In this document: piece after piece, positions 52,761 to 62,782 of the stretch
How the letters are laid out: the number at the start of each line of letters is the position of its first letter
Numbering within the stretch: the first letter of the stretch is position 1
NCBI GenBank assembly: GCA_004000515.1
Contig: CP034537.1
Location: forward strand, 4,478,001-4,542,000
Reading direction: 5' to 3'
DNA from: Pseudomonas poae
GTDB taxonomy: Bacteria > Pseudomonadota > Gammaproteobacteria > Pseudomonadales > Pseudomonadaceae
DNA length: 64,000 bases
The notes under the pieces: model-generated
The model's input: only the letters and a program-made list of their open reading frames with translations
Told to the model about the DNA's origin: nothing
Databases searched by the model: none
Program-made: the position numbers and the translations under genes

Positions 52761-53678
52761 TCAAGCCCGGGCCATGGCGCCGCTGCGGGTCAGCCATTCG
52801 ATGAACAGCGCGAACAGCTCGGCCTGGGAGTTGATCGCCAGCTTGGTGTAGAGGTTCTTGCGGTGCATGCGCACGGTTTCTGGCGAAATGCCCAGCACTT
52901 GCGCGGTGGACTTTACCGAATGGCCCCGCAGGATCAAGTGCGCGATTTCGCGCTCTCGCACCGTGAGCACGCCGCTGCCAAAGCCCATGAATGCGGCTTC
53001 GATCTGTTGATGAGCCTGGGTCTGGGTAAACGCCTCGTCACTGATTACCTTGGCCAGGCCGCCGGTGGTGCCGAATCGACGTAGCAAGGCACGCACCATG
53101 GCCTGGGTGGATTTCTGCAATGCCAGTTGCTCAGCGCTGAACTGCCCGGCGCTCAAGCCCTGGAACATGCACAGCGAGATCTTGCTCCGGGGGCACAGGT
53201 CGACGATGTAGTAACTCTCCTGGGCGCCGCCACTGCGCAGGTAGTAGGTCTTGTAGTACTCGCTGTTGAAGAAGTCGTCCGGGGCGATCTGTGCCAGGTG
53301 GTAGAAACCCTCGGCCAGGCCCTTGTCCACCGCCAGGCAGAACGGGTCCAGCAGATAACCCCGAGAAAAGTAGCGGTGGATGATTTCATCCTGATAAGCG
53401 CGGGGAATGCCTTGCTGGTACAGCAGGTGCGGCGGCTGGCCCTGGCGCTCCAGGCTGATCATCATCGATTCGATGGGGGTAAGCGTGCACAGCGCACTGG
53501 CCAGGTGTTCGAGAAACGACGTCTCGTCCACATGGATAAACGCCTGGGCCAGGGCTTGGTGCCAGGCTTCAAGTGCGTCGAGGGTTGGGGAGGGGCGGGC
53601 AGTGGTCATGACCGCCAGTCTACCCGCGGGCCCGTGCCCAGGCAAAAACGCCGAGACGGGCTCGGCGCTGTGGCTCAT
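52761..53678 (-). CDS. LuxR-family transcriptional regulator
   Basis: This protein of 305 residues has a C-terminal LuxR HTH (GVLTVREREIAHLILRGHSVKSTAQVLGISPETVRMHRKNLYTKL). The N-terminal 220 residues resemble no acyl-homoserine-lactone or receiver domain that I recognise. The ATG at 53678 overlaps the upstream aminotransferase stop (ATGA), which favours that start. An ATG at 53609 (MTTARPSPTLDALEAW) is an alternative that gives a shorter N-terminus. As the third gene of the binding-protein/aminotransferase unit, it is a plausible local regulator of that unit. The frame is intact. Confidence 0.82.
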   Translation of the reverse strand: MSHSAEPVSAFLPGHGPAGRLAVMTTARPSPTLDALEAWHQALAQAFIHVDETSFLEHLASALCTLTPIESMMISLERQGQPPHLLYQQGIPRAYQDEIIHRYFSRGYLLDPFCLAVDKGLAEGFYHLAQIAPDDFFNSEYYKTYYLRSGGAQESYYIVDLCPRSKISLCMFQGLSAGQFSAEQLALQKSTQAMVRALLRRFGTTGGLAKVISDEAFTQTQAHQQIEAAFMGFGSGVLTVREREIAHLILRGHSVKSTAQVLGISPETVRMHRKNLYTKLAINSQAELFALFIEWLTRSGAMARA

Positions 53679-55092
53679 CGGCCCTGATACTCGCCGCTTT
53701 GGCGCAGTTCAGCAGCCGTTTCGAGGATGCACTGGCGTAGGGTCTCCACCACTTCATCCACTTGGGCATGGGTGATGATCAGTGGTGGCGACATCACGTT
53801 CAGGTGGCCGATGGGCCGCACCAGCAACCCCTTGGCCTGGGCACGCAGGTGGATTTTTTCGCCGATGTTCACCGCGTCCGGCAACAGCGCCTTGCTGCGT
53901 TTATCCGCGACGAATTCGATGCAGGCCATCAGGCGTTGGCAGCGGATGTCACCCACCAACGGCAGGTCGGCCAGGGTGTGCAGGCGTTGCTCCAGGTACA
54001 CGCCGACATCTTCCACATGGGCCAGCAGGTTCTCACGCTCGATGATCTCGATGTTTTTCAGGGCTGCCACGCAACTGACCGGATGGCCGCTGTAGGTAAA
54101 CCCATGGGTAAAGCAACGACCTTTGCCCGGCTCGCCAATCACTTGCCAGATACGCTCCGAGAAAATGCACGCGCCCAAGGGCAGGTAGCCGGAAGTCAGG
54201 CCCTTGGCGGTGGTGATGATGTCGGGCTGCATGCCGAACACGTCCTCGGAGGCAAAGAATGCACCCAAGCGCCCGAACGAGGTGACCACCTCATCCGCGA
54301 CATAGAGCAGGTCATGGCGCTGGCAGATTTCCACATACGACGGTGGTAACCCTTGGGCGGAATGATCACGCCGCCCGAGCCCATGATGGGTTCGGCAAAG
54401 AACGCGGCCACGTTATCGGCGCCCAGGGTCAGAATCTTGTCTTCGAACTCGTTGACCAGGAAGTCGAGGAAATCCGCCTCGCTCATGCCCTCTGGCGCCC
54501 GGTAATAGTTGGGGCAGGAGATGTGGTGGAACAGGTCGCTCATGAAGTCGAATTCTGGCGCACGGTCGGCGGCCTTATTGCCGATGGACATGGTCAGGAA
54601 CGTACTGCCGTGGTACGCACTGAAGCGCGAGATGATGTGCTTCTTGGTCGGTTTGCCACGGCTGTTTTGATAGAACTGCACCAGCCTGTACGCGGTGTCC
54701 ACCGCAGTCGAGCCGCCGGTGGTGAGGAACACATGGTCCAGGTCGCCGGGGGCCAGGCTGGCGAGCTTGGCGCACAATTCGATGGCCGTGACGTTGGCCA
54801 TGTCGCAGAACGGGTTGGAGTACGCCAACTGACGCACTTGGTTGGCGATGGCCTCGGCCATTTCCTCGCGGCCAAGGCCGATATTCGTACACCACATGCC
54901 ACCGACCGCATCCAGGTAGCGATTGCCATGGGTGTCGTAGATGTAGGCGCCGTTACCCGCTGCGATATTCAGCGAACCTTGTTCACGGTGTTCGTCGAAC
55001 ATGTGGAAACCGTGCATGTAGTGGGCTTTGTCGGCGGCGTCCAGCTTGGCGTGGTCGAACTGGGCGAAGAAAGCAGGATTTGGCAGAGTCAT
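53675..55092 (-). CDS. Class III PLP aminotransferase, polyamine/omega-amino type (apparent frameshift)
   Basis: This is a fold I aminotransferase of about 472 residues. The N-terminus is MTLPNPAFFAQFDHAKLDAADKAHYMHGF. The PLP-binding lysine is in IITTAKGLTSGYLPLGA, and TTGGSTAVDTAYRL and the DEVVTSFGRLG segment are typical. The frame breaks at CC 54331-54332; one more base gives GYHRRMWEICQRHDLLYVADEV. It lies 24 bases downstream of a polyamine-type binding-protein gene, so the amino donor is probably a diamine or omega-amino acid. The substrate is not proven. Its stop overlaps the LuxR gene start. Confidence 0.87.
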
Positions 55093-55116
55093 GGCATTTA
55101 CCTTCAATGGCTGGGT

Positions 55117-56215
55117 TTACTTGCCGGTCTTGACGGCATTCCAGGTACGGGTGATCAGGCGCACGGCGGCTTGGGGTTGGCTTTTCTGCGTGAACAGCCG
55201 CTGCATGGTCGCCGGGTCGGGGTAGATCGCCGGGTTATCGCGGACATCGGCGCTGAGCAAGGGTTTGGACGCGAGGTTGCTGTTGGCGTAGTGAATGGTG
55301 TTGCTGACCCCGGCCATGGTGCTCGGTTGCAGCAGGAATTCGATGAACTTGTGGGCATTGGCCACATGGGGCGCATCGGCGGGAATGTAGAAGTTATCGA
55401 ACCAGATCAGCGAGCCTTCCTTGGGAATGAAGTAGTCCAGCTTGACCTTGGCCCCGGCCTCCGTTGCTCGCGCTTGGGAGGTGGCGTAGTCGCCGGACCA
55501 GGTGGTGGCCATGCAGAGGTCGCCATTGGCCAGGCCATTGATGAACCCGCTGGAATCAAATTTTCGAATGTACGGGCGCACCGCCATCAACACTTCCTGG
55601 GCGGCCTTGAGGTCTTTGGGCGCGGCACTGTTGGGGTCCAGGCCGAGGTAGGTCAGGGCCAACGGGATCATGTCGGTGGGGAGTCCATGAAGGTAATGCC
55701 GCAATCGGCAAACCGCGACACGATCTTGGGATCGAAGATCATCGCCAGGGAGCCGATGGGGCGTCCGGCATGCGCGCCTTGATCATGTCGACGTTGTAGG
55801 TCACGCCGTTGCTGCCCCAGGTGTAAGGCGCCGAATAGGTGACGCCGGGGTCATGGGCCTCCAGGCTCTTGAGCACCAGCGGGTCAAGGTTGTTCCAGTC
55901 GGGCAACAAGCTTTTGTCGAGGGGTTGGAACACCTTGCCCTTGATCAGCAGCGGCACCAGTGAGGCGTTGAGCAACGCCAGGTCATAGCCGGAGCGACCG
56001 GACAGCAACTTGCCTTGCACGGTCTCGTACGAATCGTAGGTGTCGTAGATCACCTTGATACCCGTGGCCTTCTCGAAGTCGGCCAGGGTGGTGTCGCCGA
56101 TGTAGTCCGCCCAGTTGTAGATGCGCAAGGTATTGCCTGGGTCATCGGCGGCCTGGCTCTGCAGGGATGAGGCTAGCAGTACAACGCTGAACAGGGCGAT
56201 CAAGGTTTTATGCAT
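55117..56215 (-). CDS. Polyamine-type (PotF/SpuD-like) periplasmic binding protein (two apparent frameshifts)
   Basis: This is a family 1 binding protein of about 366 residues. The signal peptide is MHKTLIALFSVVLLASSLQSQA. The N-terminal NTLRIYNWADYIGDTTLADFEKATGIKVIYDTYDS and the YDLALLNASLVPLLIKGKVF segment are typical of PotF/SpuD. GGGG at 55758-55761 and GGGG at 55678-55681 each need one more base. The repairs give MPDAPIGSLAMIFDPKIVSRFADCGITF and FMDSPTDMIPLALTYLGLDPN. Putrescine or a related amine is the likely ligand. No permease or ATPase is adjacent, so uptake must use others, or this acts as a sensor component. Confidence 0.87.
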
Positions 56216-56312
56216 GGGGACCCACCGTTAGTTGTGCTTGTTATCAGGCGCAGGGACTGATTGCACTGTCAGGCAGGTGGCGGGTGGGCGCCATACCCCG
56301 TTCGGGTAGGGT

Positions 56313-56806
56313 TCAAGGCAGCACGATGTAGTCGTTGCGCTGGATGATCGGATGGTGCGGGCCTTGCACCAAGTGAATGTAACGTCCATCGACCAGGTCG
56401 ATGGGCAGGCAGTCGTCAACGTCCATCACAGCGTCGGTGTGGGCCTGGGACCATTGGCGCAGCATCTGTTGCTTGCCTTTGTTCTTGGCCTCTTGTTTAT
56501 TGCGGGCGACCACCAGCAAGTAATGGTGTGCCTCACCAAAGCTGTTGGCCTCATAACCGCCAAGGTTGATGAAGTAAAGGTGGTGCGCGTGCGCCTCGGG
56601 AGCCAGGTTGCTGAATTCGACCTTCCAGCCATCGACACCGTCTACTGCCATCCAGGCGTCGATATGCACACCTTTAGGGCTGCCAAACCAACCATCGCGT
56701 AGTTGCGGATAGGAGGCTTGCAACGTGTCCGCTGCGGCGAATATCACATCATGTACTTCGATTTTCGCCCGAGGGTGCTTGCCCCGAGCATGACCACAAA
56801 CAGCAT
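56313..56806 (-). CDS. DUF1543-domain protein (apparent frameshift)
   Basis: This is a protein of about 164 residues with two DUF1543-like halves. The start MLFVVMLGG is at 56806. The frame breaks in CCCC at 56782-56785; one more base joins MLGG to KHPRAKIEVHDVIFAAADTLQASYP. The rest contains GVHIDAWMAVDGVDGWKVEFS and HHLYFINLGGYEANSFGEAHHYLLVVARNK. No signal peptide or membrane segment is seen. The function of the family is unknown. It is flanked by the polyamine binding-protein gene and a divergent aldo/keto reductase gene. Confidence 0.75.
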
Positions 56807-56912
56807 TGCAGAAACTTCCTGGCGAATTGACAGGAAGTAACCATCCTTCGATTGAACCCTGCTGTCCAGTTAATGCCACACTCTTAAGTCTTGAACCCAT
56901 CAGGAGGTTGTC

Positions 56913-57734
56913 ATGCGTACCATTGATCTGGCGGGTGTTCCCGTCCCCGTCATCGGCCAGGGGACCTGGCGCATGGGCGAAAATCCCGATTATCACCGCG
57001 CCGAAGTTTCGGCCCTGCAATTGGGGATCGACGAGGGCATGACGTTGATCGATACCGCCGAAATGTACGGCGAGGGCGGCGCTGAAAGCGTGGTCGGCGA
57101 AGCCATTCGAGGGCGTCGTGACCAGGTATTCCTGGTGAGCAAGGTCTACCCGCACAATGCCAGCCGCAAGGGAGTGCCCCGTGCCTGTGAAGCGAGCCTG
57201 CAACGCCTGGGTACGGACTACATTGACCTGTACTTGCTGCATTGGCGCGGTCAATACCCGCTTGAAGAAACTGTCGAAGCGTTCGAACGCTTGCGTGAAG
57301 CCGGCAAGATCGGCCGTTGGGGCGTGTCCAATTTCGACGTGGCCGACCTGCAGGAACTCGCATCCCCGGCCTGCGCGACCAACCAGGTGCTCTACAACAT
57401 CGAAGAGCGCGGCATCGAATTTGATCTGCTGCCCTGGTGGCAACAGCATCATTTGCCATTGATGGCTTACTGCCCGATTGCCCAGGGCGGTGAATTACTC
57501 ACCAGTACCACGTTAAAGCAAATTGCCCGTCGCCATGAAGCCACGCCCGCGCAGGTTGCACTGGCCTGGGTGCTTCGCCAGGAAGGCGTGATCGCTATCC
57601 CCAAGGCGGTCACACCGGAGCACGTGAGGCTCAATGCGGCAGCTGCCAAATTGGTGTTGGATGAACATGACCTGGACGCGATCGACCGGGTTTTCGGTGC
57701 GCCCCAGCGCAAACATCCATTATCGATGGTGTAG
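56913..57734 (+). CDS. Aldo/keto reductase
   Basis: This intact 273-residue (beta/alpha)8 NADPH-dependent reductase has all four catalytic residues: the Asp and Tyr in LIDTAEMYGEGGAES, the Lys in VFLVSKVYPHN, and the His in DLYLLHWRGQYP. The cofactor-binding AIPKAVTPEHV is near the C-terminus. It is close to the YeaE/DkgA-like group. The substrate is unknown. An AGGAGG site precedes the ATG. It is divergent from the DUF1543 gene and convergent with hcp. Confidence 0.92.
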   Translation: MRTIDLAGVPVPVIGQGTWRMGENPDYHRAEVSALQLGIDEGMTLIDTAEMYGEGGAESVVGEAIRGRRDQVFLVSKVYPHNASRKGVPRACEASLQRLGTDYIDLYLLHWRGQYPLEETVEAFERLREAGKIGRWGVSNFDVADLQELASPACATNQVLYNIEERGIEFDLLPWWQQHHLPLMAYCPIAQGGELLTSTTLKQIARRHEATPAQVALAWVLRQEGVIAIPKAVTPEHVRLNAAAAKLVLDEHDLDAIDRVFGAPQRKHPLSMV

Positions 57735-57745
57735 CCAACCGGTAA

Positions 57746-57769
57746 AGCGGCGCCGTCCATGGCGCCGCT
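57746..57769. terminator. Hairpin between the aldo/keto reductase gene and hcp
   Basis: AGCGGCGCC (57746-57754) pairs perfectly with GGCGCCGCT (57761-57769) around GTCCAT. It lies between the convergent ends of two genes. No long T run follows on either side. Confidence 0.6.
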
Positions 57770-57785
57770 CCTGCACTAGTCCAAC

Positions 57786-58301
57786 TTAACCCGCCACCGG
57801 GCTGCGCCAGTCATCTGCCCCGGAAGTACCGGATACTTCGTGGGTCCATACGATCTTGCGATAACTGAAGTGCACATCTTCCAAATGCGTGAAGTGGGCG
57901 TTGTTCGGGTCTTGGCAGTTGGGCATGCGGGATTGGATATCCACGATGGTCGCCCCCTCTAGTTCAATGGTGAAGTAGTGTTCCTGGGTGCCGGCTGATG
58001 AAGTCCGGAACCACTCCAGCCGGCAGCTGACTTCTTCGCCGCTGGTCAACGCGCTGAACAGCAGCGGTGAAGACTTATCGAACACCTTGCTGACCATCAG
58101 CGGTTTGTGAACCCTCTGGCCCGTGGGCTGGCCGGACTGCGGATCGCGCGGAATGATGACTTGGTGCGCGAACGCCTGGACCAGGATCTGATCCTCATGG
58201 CCCTCCTGGTAAATGTTGCCTACCGAATCCTGAGTAAACGTGCCTGCCGTAATCAAACCCTGTTTGATACCGGTGATAGAGAGATAGGCGGGTGTTGGCA
58301 T
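57786..58301 (-). CDS. hcp: Hcp, type VI secretion tube protein
   Basis: Hcp hexamers stack into the inner tube of the type VI injector and are secreted. This 171-residue protein starts MPTPAYLSITGIKQGLITAG and has the expected tail KIVWTHEVSGTSGADDWRSP. Its HPLMVSKVFDKSSPLLFSALTSGEE core (with KPLMV) matches Hcp. There is no signal peptide. It faces away from tssA-F across a 479-base gap, so it would be made from its own promoter. The frame is intact. Confidence 0.94.
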   Translation of the reverse strand: MPTPAYLSITGIKQGLITAGTFTQDSVGNIYQEGHEDQILVQAFAHQVIIPRDPQSGQPTGQRVHKPLMVSKVFDKSSPLLFSALTSGEEVSCRLEWFRTSSAGTQEHYFTIELEGATIVDIQSRMPNCQDPNNAHFTHLEDVHFSYRKIVWTHEVSGTSGADDWRSPVAG

Positions 58302-58482
58302 GACTGGTTTCCTTGCCTGAATGAAAAGGTAGTTCCAGACGAAAAGTCTATCGGCTGGGCCAATGCCTATAACAAAAGCGTGCCTGAAACCGGCAGCCCA
58401 ATAAAATCAAAGAGATGAAGTCTTGCGCGAGTGGGTTTATAAGGTTTTGCGTGAGAAACAGATGGTTTAGTGTGGATATTGC

Positions 58483-58498
58483 TGCGCATTAGTGCGCA
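58483..58498. repeat. TGCGCA direct/inverted repeat in the type VI control region
   Basis: TGCGCATTAGTGCGCA holds two copies of the self-palindromic hexamer TGCGCA four bases apart. Confidence 0.6.
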
Positions 58499-58573
58499 TT
58501 TAGTTGCTCGTTAAGAATGAGCTGCAAGTATCTTGCCTGAGGGTTTAAACAAGTCATTAAGTATGTTTCTAAT

Positions 58574-58589
58574 GCGCAAGATCTTGCGC
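58574..58589. promoter_or_regulatory. Perfect 16-base palindrome in the type VI control region
   Basis: GCGCAAGATCTTGCGC is fully symmetrical. It lies about 190 bases upstream of tssA and could bind a dimeric regulator. CTTGCGCG near 58424 is a related half site. Confidence 0.6.
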
Positions 58590-58780
58590 TACTCCTTGAT
58601 TTTATGGGGTTGTAGGAGAATTCTTAAGTGTCGGATCGATGCTTGCTGAATGTGTTTTGCATGGCTAAGGTTCGTGGGCTTCACGGCGAGTCCAGTGAAG
58701 TTTAGATGGCGTTCTGATGCACGATTTAAGTGTGCTTTTAGTTAGCCTGTCCGACCTTGAGCAATCGTGTGCGGTCCAGA

Positions 58781-60333
58781 ATGGTTTATTCAGACAAACT
58801 TTGCGCTTATTACCTTGAACTTGCACAGTTGCCTTGTTCGCAAACAAGTTTTGCTGGCGGTGATATGCGCTTTTCGAGTGAGTTTGAAGCCCTGGAAACC
58901 GAGGTGGGAAAAGCGCAATCGATTCACGATAGCGCCCAGCCCGATTGGCATTCCGTTCTTGAAAACAGCGAAAGTCTGTTGCGCCAGCACTCAAGGATCT
59001 GCGTGTAGCCGTCTGGTTAGCCTGGGCCTTGCAGCAGCGCGAATCCTTCCCTGGGTTACTGGCGGGTCTCGGTGTGTTGCTTCATCTCTGCGAGCATCAC
59101 TGGTCGACGGTCTACCCCGAGAAGCTGCGTACGCGTGGCGCTGCGTTTGGCTGGCTGGTTTCACGCCTGGAGCCGGTGTTCGCACAAAACCTGCCGCTTC
59201 AGAACCAGCAACCCCTGTTTCAATCGATTCTTGAGCACCTGGCGCGCCTCGATGAACTCTGGACCGAGCACTTGGCGGGCGACGCGCCGCTATTGTTGCC
59301 TGTTCGTCGGCAACTGGCGCAACGATTGGAACATGCGGCTCAGGGCGAGCCTGTCATCGCGGGCTTGAGTGGCGTGATTGCCCAGGTCAAGCAAGTGACC
59401 CACCAGCGGTTGAAGCCTGAAGCGCTGATCGAGAATGAAAAAGACGCGCATAAATTACTGCGCACCCTGCAGGAGCAGGCGCGGTCTTTGTGCGCGTGGT
59501 GGTTGCACCAGAACGCCGCCGACCTGCGGGCCTTGCGCCTGAACCGGACATTGACGTGGCTGGCACTGGTCAGCTACCCGGAGGCCGACGGTGAGCGCAC
59601 CACCGTGTTGCGCGGTCTCGCGCCCGATAAGCTCAAGCGCTACCAGGAGCGTTTCGCCCAAGGCCATCACGCTGACCTCATGCTTGAGCTCGAGGCCAGC
59701 CTTGCGGGAGCGATGTTCTGGTTCGACGGGTTGCGCATGGTCTGGCAGTGCCTGGAAGCGCTGCAAGCCGCGCCCGCCATGCTCGAATTGGAAGTGACCT
59801 TCGCCTTGCTGCTGCAGCGCTTGCCGCATCTCCCGGACTTTCGTTTTCACGACGGTACTCCGTTTGCCGACGACACCACCCGCGACTGGATTGCATTGCA
59901 CGTCACCCGCCGTCTGCAAACACCCGAGCCTTGCACCAAGGCGGTGGATGCCAACGCCGCGCCATGGGAAGTCGCTTTAGCTGACGTTGCAGCAGGGCTG
60001 CGCAAGGGCGGGCTCAAGGCGGCGGTGCAGGAACTCAAGTTCGGTATGCAGGCCGCCCAAGGTGACCGCGCACGTTTTCACTGGCGGTTGGCCCAGGCCC
60101 GTCTTTGTATGCACGCGGGAAAACCGGAGCTGGCGAAGATCCAGCTTGAATACCTTGATAACGAATTGCAGCGCACGGGCCTGGAGCGATGGGAACCGGA
60201 GTTGGCGCTGCACGTGACGCAGCTTCTACACAGCTGCTGCGACCTCTTGCCACAAAACCATTCGGTGCGCGAGCGCAAGGAAGACACCCATCGCAGGCTG
60301 TGCCTCTTCGACCTTGAAGCGGTACTTGAATAG
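58781..60333 (+). CDS. tssA: TssA, type VI baseplate/sheath cap protein (apparent frameshift)
   Basis: TssA coordinates assembly of the type VI tail tube and sheath. This is a protein of about 517 residues with an ImpA-type N-terminal domain: MVYSDKLCAYYLELAQLP..SEFEALETEVGKAQSIHDS, then DWHSVLENSESLLRQHSKDLRVAVWLAWALQQRESFPGLLAGL. The break is at AA 58993-58994; one more A gives the SKDLRVAV segment shown. The C-terminal part (VQELKFGMQAAQGDRARFHWRLAQARL) is typical of the family. No strong Shine-Dalgarno site precedes ATG 58781; a TTG at 58757 in frame is an alternative. It starts the tss operon. Confidence 0.9.
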
Positions 60334-60364
60334 ATTTTCCAGCCACTAAAAAAGGAGAAACACC

Positions 60365-60862
60365 ATGGCCAAAGAAGGGTCGGTAGCACCCAAGGAACGC
60401 ATCAATATCACCTTCAAACCGGCTATAGGCGGAGCGCAAGAGGAAGTCGAGCTGCCGTTGAAACTGCTGGTGCTGGGTGATTTCACCCAGCGTGAGGAGA
60501 CGCGCAAGCTGGAAGACCGAAAACCCATTGCTATCAACCAGCACACCCTTGATGAGGTGCTGGCCAAGCAGGCGCTGAGCCTCAGTTTGAATGTGCCTAA
60601 TCGCCTTCAAGAGCATGGAGACGTGGAGGCGTTGGCGATTCAGGTACGCATCAATTCGATGAAGGATTTCAACCCGGCAAACCTGGTCGAGCAGATTCCC
60701 GAACTGCACAAGCTGATGGCCTTGCGTGAGGCGCTGATGGCACTCAAAGGCCCTTTGGGCAACACGCGGAACTTTCGCAAGGCCATCGAACACGCGCTGG
60801 CCGACGATGAATCCCGTGCCCGCGTATTGGCGGAACTGGGCCTAAGCGGCCACGTCGCCTGA
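60365..60862 (+). CDS. tssB: TssB, type VI contractile sheath small subunit
   Basis: TssB (VipA) and TssC form the contractile sheath. This intact 165-residue protein has MAKEGSVAPKERINITFKPAIGGA, the LPLKLLVLGDFTQREETRKLEDRKPI segment and the LMALREALMALKGPLGN-FRKAIE helix that are family signatures. An AAGGAG site lies just before the ATG. tssC follows after 27 bases. Confidence 0.96.
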   Translation: MAKEGSVAPKERINITFKPAIGGAQEEVELPLKLLVLGDFTQREETRKLEDRKPIAINQHTLDEVLAKQALSLSLNVPNRLQEHGDVEALAIQVRINSMKDFNPANLVEQIPELHKLMALREALMALKGPLGNTRNFRKAIEHALADDESRARVLAELGLSGHVA

Positions 60863-60889
60863 CATTTTTCAGTAAAAGGACACTGAGCC

Positions 60890-62365
60890 ATGAGCACCCA
60901 ACAAGCCCTTGCGACGGAACAACCTACCGGCGAGAGCAGCATCCTCGACACGATTGTCGCCCACACGTTATTGAGCGCGGACGACGAGGCCTATGGCATT
61001 GCCAAGCGCGGCGTCTCGGCGTTCATCGAAGAGCTGGTCAAGCCGCAGAACCGCGGGGAGGCCGTCAAGAAGCGGCTGGTGGACCGCATGATTGCCGAGA
61101 TCGACGCGAAGCTCAGCCAACAGATGGATGAGATTTTGCACCACCCGGATTTCCAGGCCCTCGAGGCTTCGTGGAAAGGGCTGCAGTTGCTGGTCGACCG
61201 CACCAACTTTCGCGAGAACATCAAGATCGAACTGTTGAATGTCTCCCGGCAAGACCTGCTGGACGACTTCGAAGACTCGTCGGAGGTGATGCAGTCTGGC
61301 CTTTACAAGCACATCTACAGCGCCGAGTACGGTCAGTTTGGTGGGCAGCCCGTTGGTGCAATCATCGCCAACTATTTCCTGTCTCCCAGCGCACCTGATG
61401 TGAAGCTGATGCAATACGTCTCCAGCGTTGCCTGCATGGCGCATGCACCCTTCATTGCCGCTGCTGGGCCGAGTTTTTTCGGGCTTGAAAGCTTCTCTGG
61501 CCTGCCGGATCTCAAGGACCTCAAGGACCATTTCGAAGGCCCCCAGTTTGCCAAATGGCAAAGCTTTCGCCAGAGCGAGGACGCGCGGTATGTCGCGTTG
61601 ACCGTGCCGCGCTTCCTGTTGCGCACGCCCTACGATCCGCTTGAGTGTCCGGTCAAGACCTTTGCCTACCAGGAAAACGTGGTCAACAGCCACGAGCACT
61701 ACCTGTGGGGCAACACCGCCTACGCCTTCGCCACGCGCTTGACCGACAGCTTCGCGAAGTTTCGCTGGTGCCCAAACATCATCGGCCCGCAAAGCGGTGG
61801 CGTCGTGGAAGATTTGCCGTTGCATCACTTCCATAGCATGGGCGAAATCGAAACCAAGATTCCCATCGAGGTCTTGGTTTCCGACCGTCGCGAGTATGAG
61901 TTGGCGCAAGAGGGCTTTATCGCCCTGACGATGCGCAAGGGCAGTGACAACGCGGCGTTTTTTCTCGGCCAGTTCGGTACAGAAGCCCAAGCATTTCGGT
62001 ATCAGTGCCGAGGGCAAGGAAGCTGAGTTGAATTACCGCCTCGGCACCCAATTGCCTTACATGATGGTGGTCAATCGACTCGCTCATTACCTCAAGGTGC
62101 TACAGCGCGAACAGTTGGGTTCCTGGAAGGAGCGTACCGACCTGGAGTTGGAACTCAACAAGTGGATTCGCCAGTACGTTGCCGACCAGGAAAACCCCAG
62201 TGCCGAAGTTCGCGGACGACGCCCGCTACGCGCAGCCCGGATTGTCGTCAGTGACGTCGATGGCGAGCCGGGCTGGTACCGCGTCAACCTGAGTGTGCGT
62301 CCGCACTTCAAGTACATGGGGCGGATTTCACCCTGTCCCTCGTAGGCAAACTCGACAAAGAATGA
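60890..62365 (+). CDS. tssC: TssC, type VI contractile sheath large subunit (two apparent frameshifts)
   Basis: TssC (VipB) is the large sheath subunit. The repaired protein has 491 residues, a normal length. Signatures include HPDFQALEASWKGLQLLVDRTNFREN, FRLLLRTPYDP-like RFLLRTPYDPLE, and LWGNTAYAFATRLTDSFAKF. A run of six T at 61958-61963 has one T too many; five T give AAFFSASSVQKPKHFG. GGGG at 62318-62321 needs one more G, giving FKYMGADFTLSLVGKLDKE and the stop at 62363-62365. This is one of three places where the apparent error is a gain, not a loss. Its stop overlaps tssE. Confidence 0.94.
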
Positions 62366-62782
62366 GTAAAGGTCAGGGGATACCCCATCATTCAAGTCTG
62401 TTTGAGCGCCTGGAACGCCCAACAGTCCCCCCTATCAGTGGCGCGGCATCTGTTGCCGCCCACCTGGGAAAAAATGCTCAGCATTCGCGCGGGTAGCGTC
62501 CAGACCTTGCCGGACTATGGCATGCCCGATCTCAATGACATGAACCAGAGCTTGCACGAGTCATTGAGCCAATCGCGGATGCTGATCGAGCGTTTTGTGC
62601 GGGCCTACGAGCCACGTTTGAAGCATGTGCGTGTGCGGGCATTGCCTCGTGATCATGATCCGCTGGCCCCGGCGTTTGCCATCGAGGCCACGCTGATGAT
62701 CGCGGGCGTCATGCAGCCCGTGGCGTTTACCGCAAGGCTGTGTGATGCCGGTCGCGTCGAGGTGCAGCCTGATGTCATTTAA
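62362..62782 (+). CDS. tssE: TssE, type VI baseplate protein (apparent one-base insertion)
   Basis: TssE is a gp25-like baseplate component. The ATG (62362) overlaps the tssC stop (ATGA). The N-terminal MSKGQGIPHHSSLFERLERP and ASVAAHLGK are followed by a run of six A at 62469-62474. Reducing it to five A restores GKMLSIRAGSVQTLPDYGMPDLNDM, the lysozyme-like core of the family. Repaired length is 139 residues. VRVRALPRDHDPLAPAFAIEATLMI is also typical. The stop overlaps the tssF start by 11 bases. Confidence 0.9.

Larger units (their letters stand above)
58302..58780. other. Divergent regulatory region between hcp and the tss operon
   Basis: I see no gene in these 479 bases. From about 58420 the sequence is AT-rich and holds several TTGCGC/GCGCAA motifs, including the palindromes listed at 58483 and 58574. 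No sigma-54 promoter with the correct ten-base spacing is visible toward tssA or hcp. Confidence 0.55.

Noticed and set aside
56907..57452. N-terminal extension of the DUF1543 frame into the aldo/keto reductase gene
   Set aside because: The extension is antisense to the reductase. The real start is MLFVVMLGG at 56806 after a one-base repair.
58320..58420. Sigma-54 promoter for hcp
   Set aside because: A GG-N10-GC pair can be found on the minus strand, but the -24 element reads CGGTTT, far from TGGCAC.
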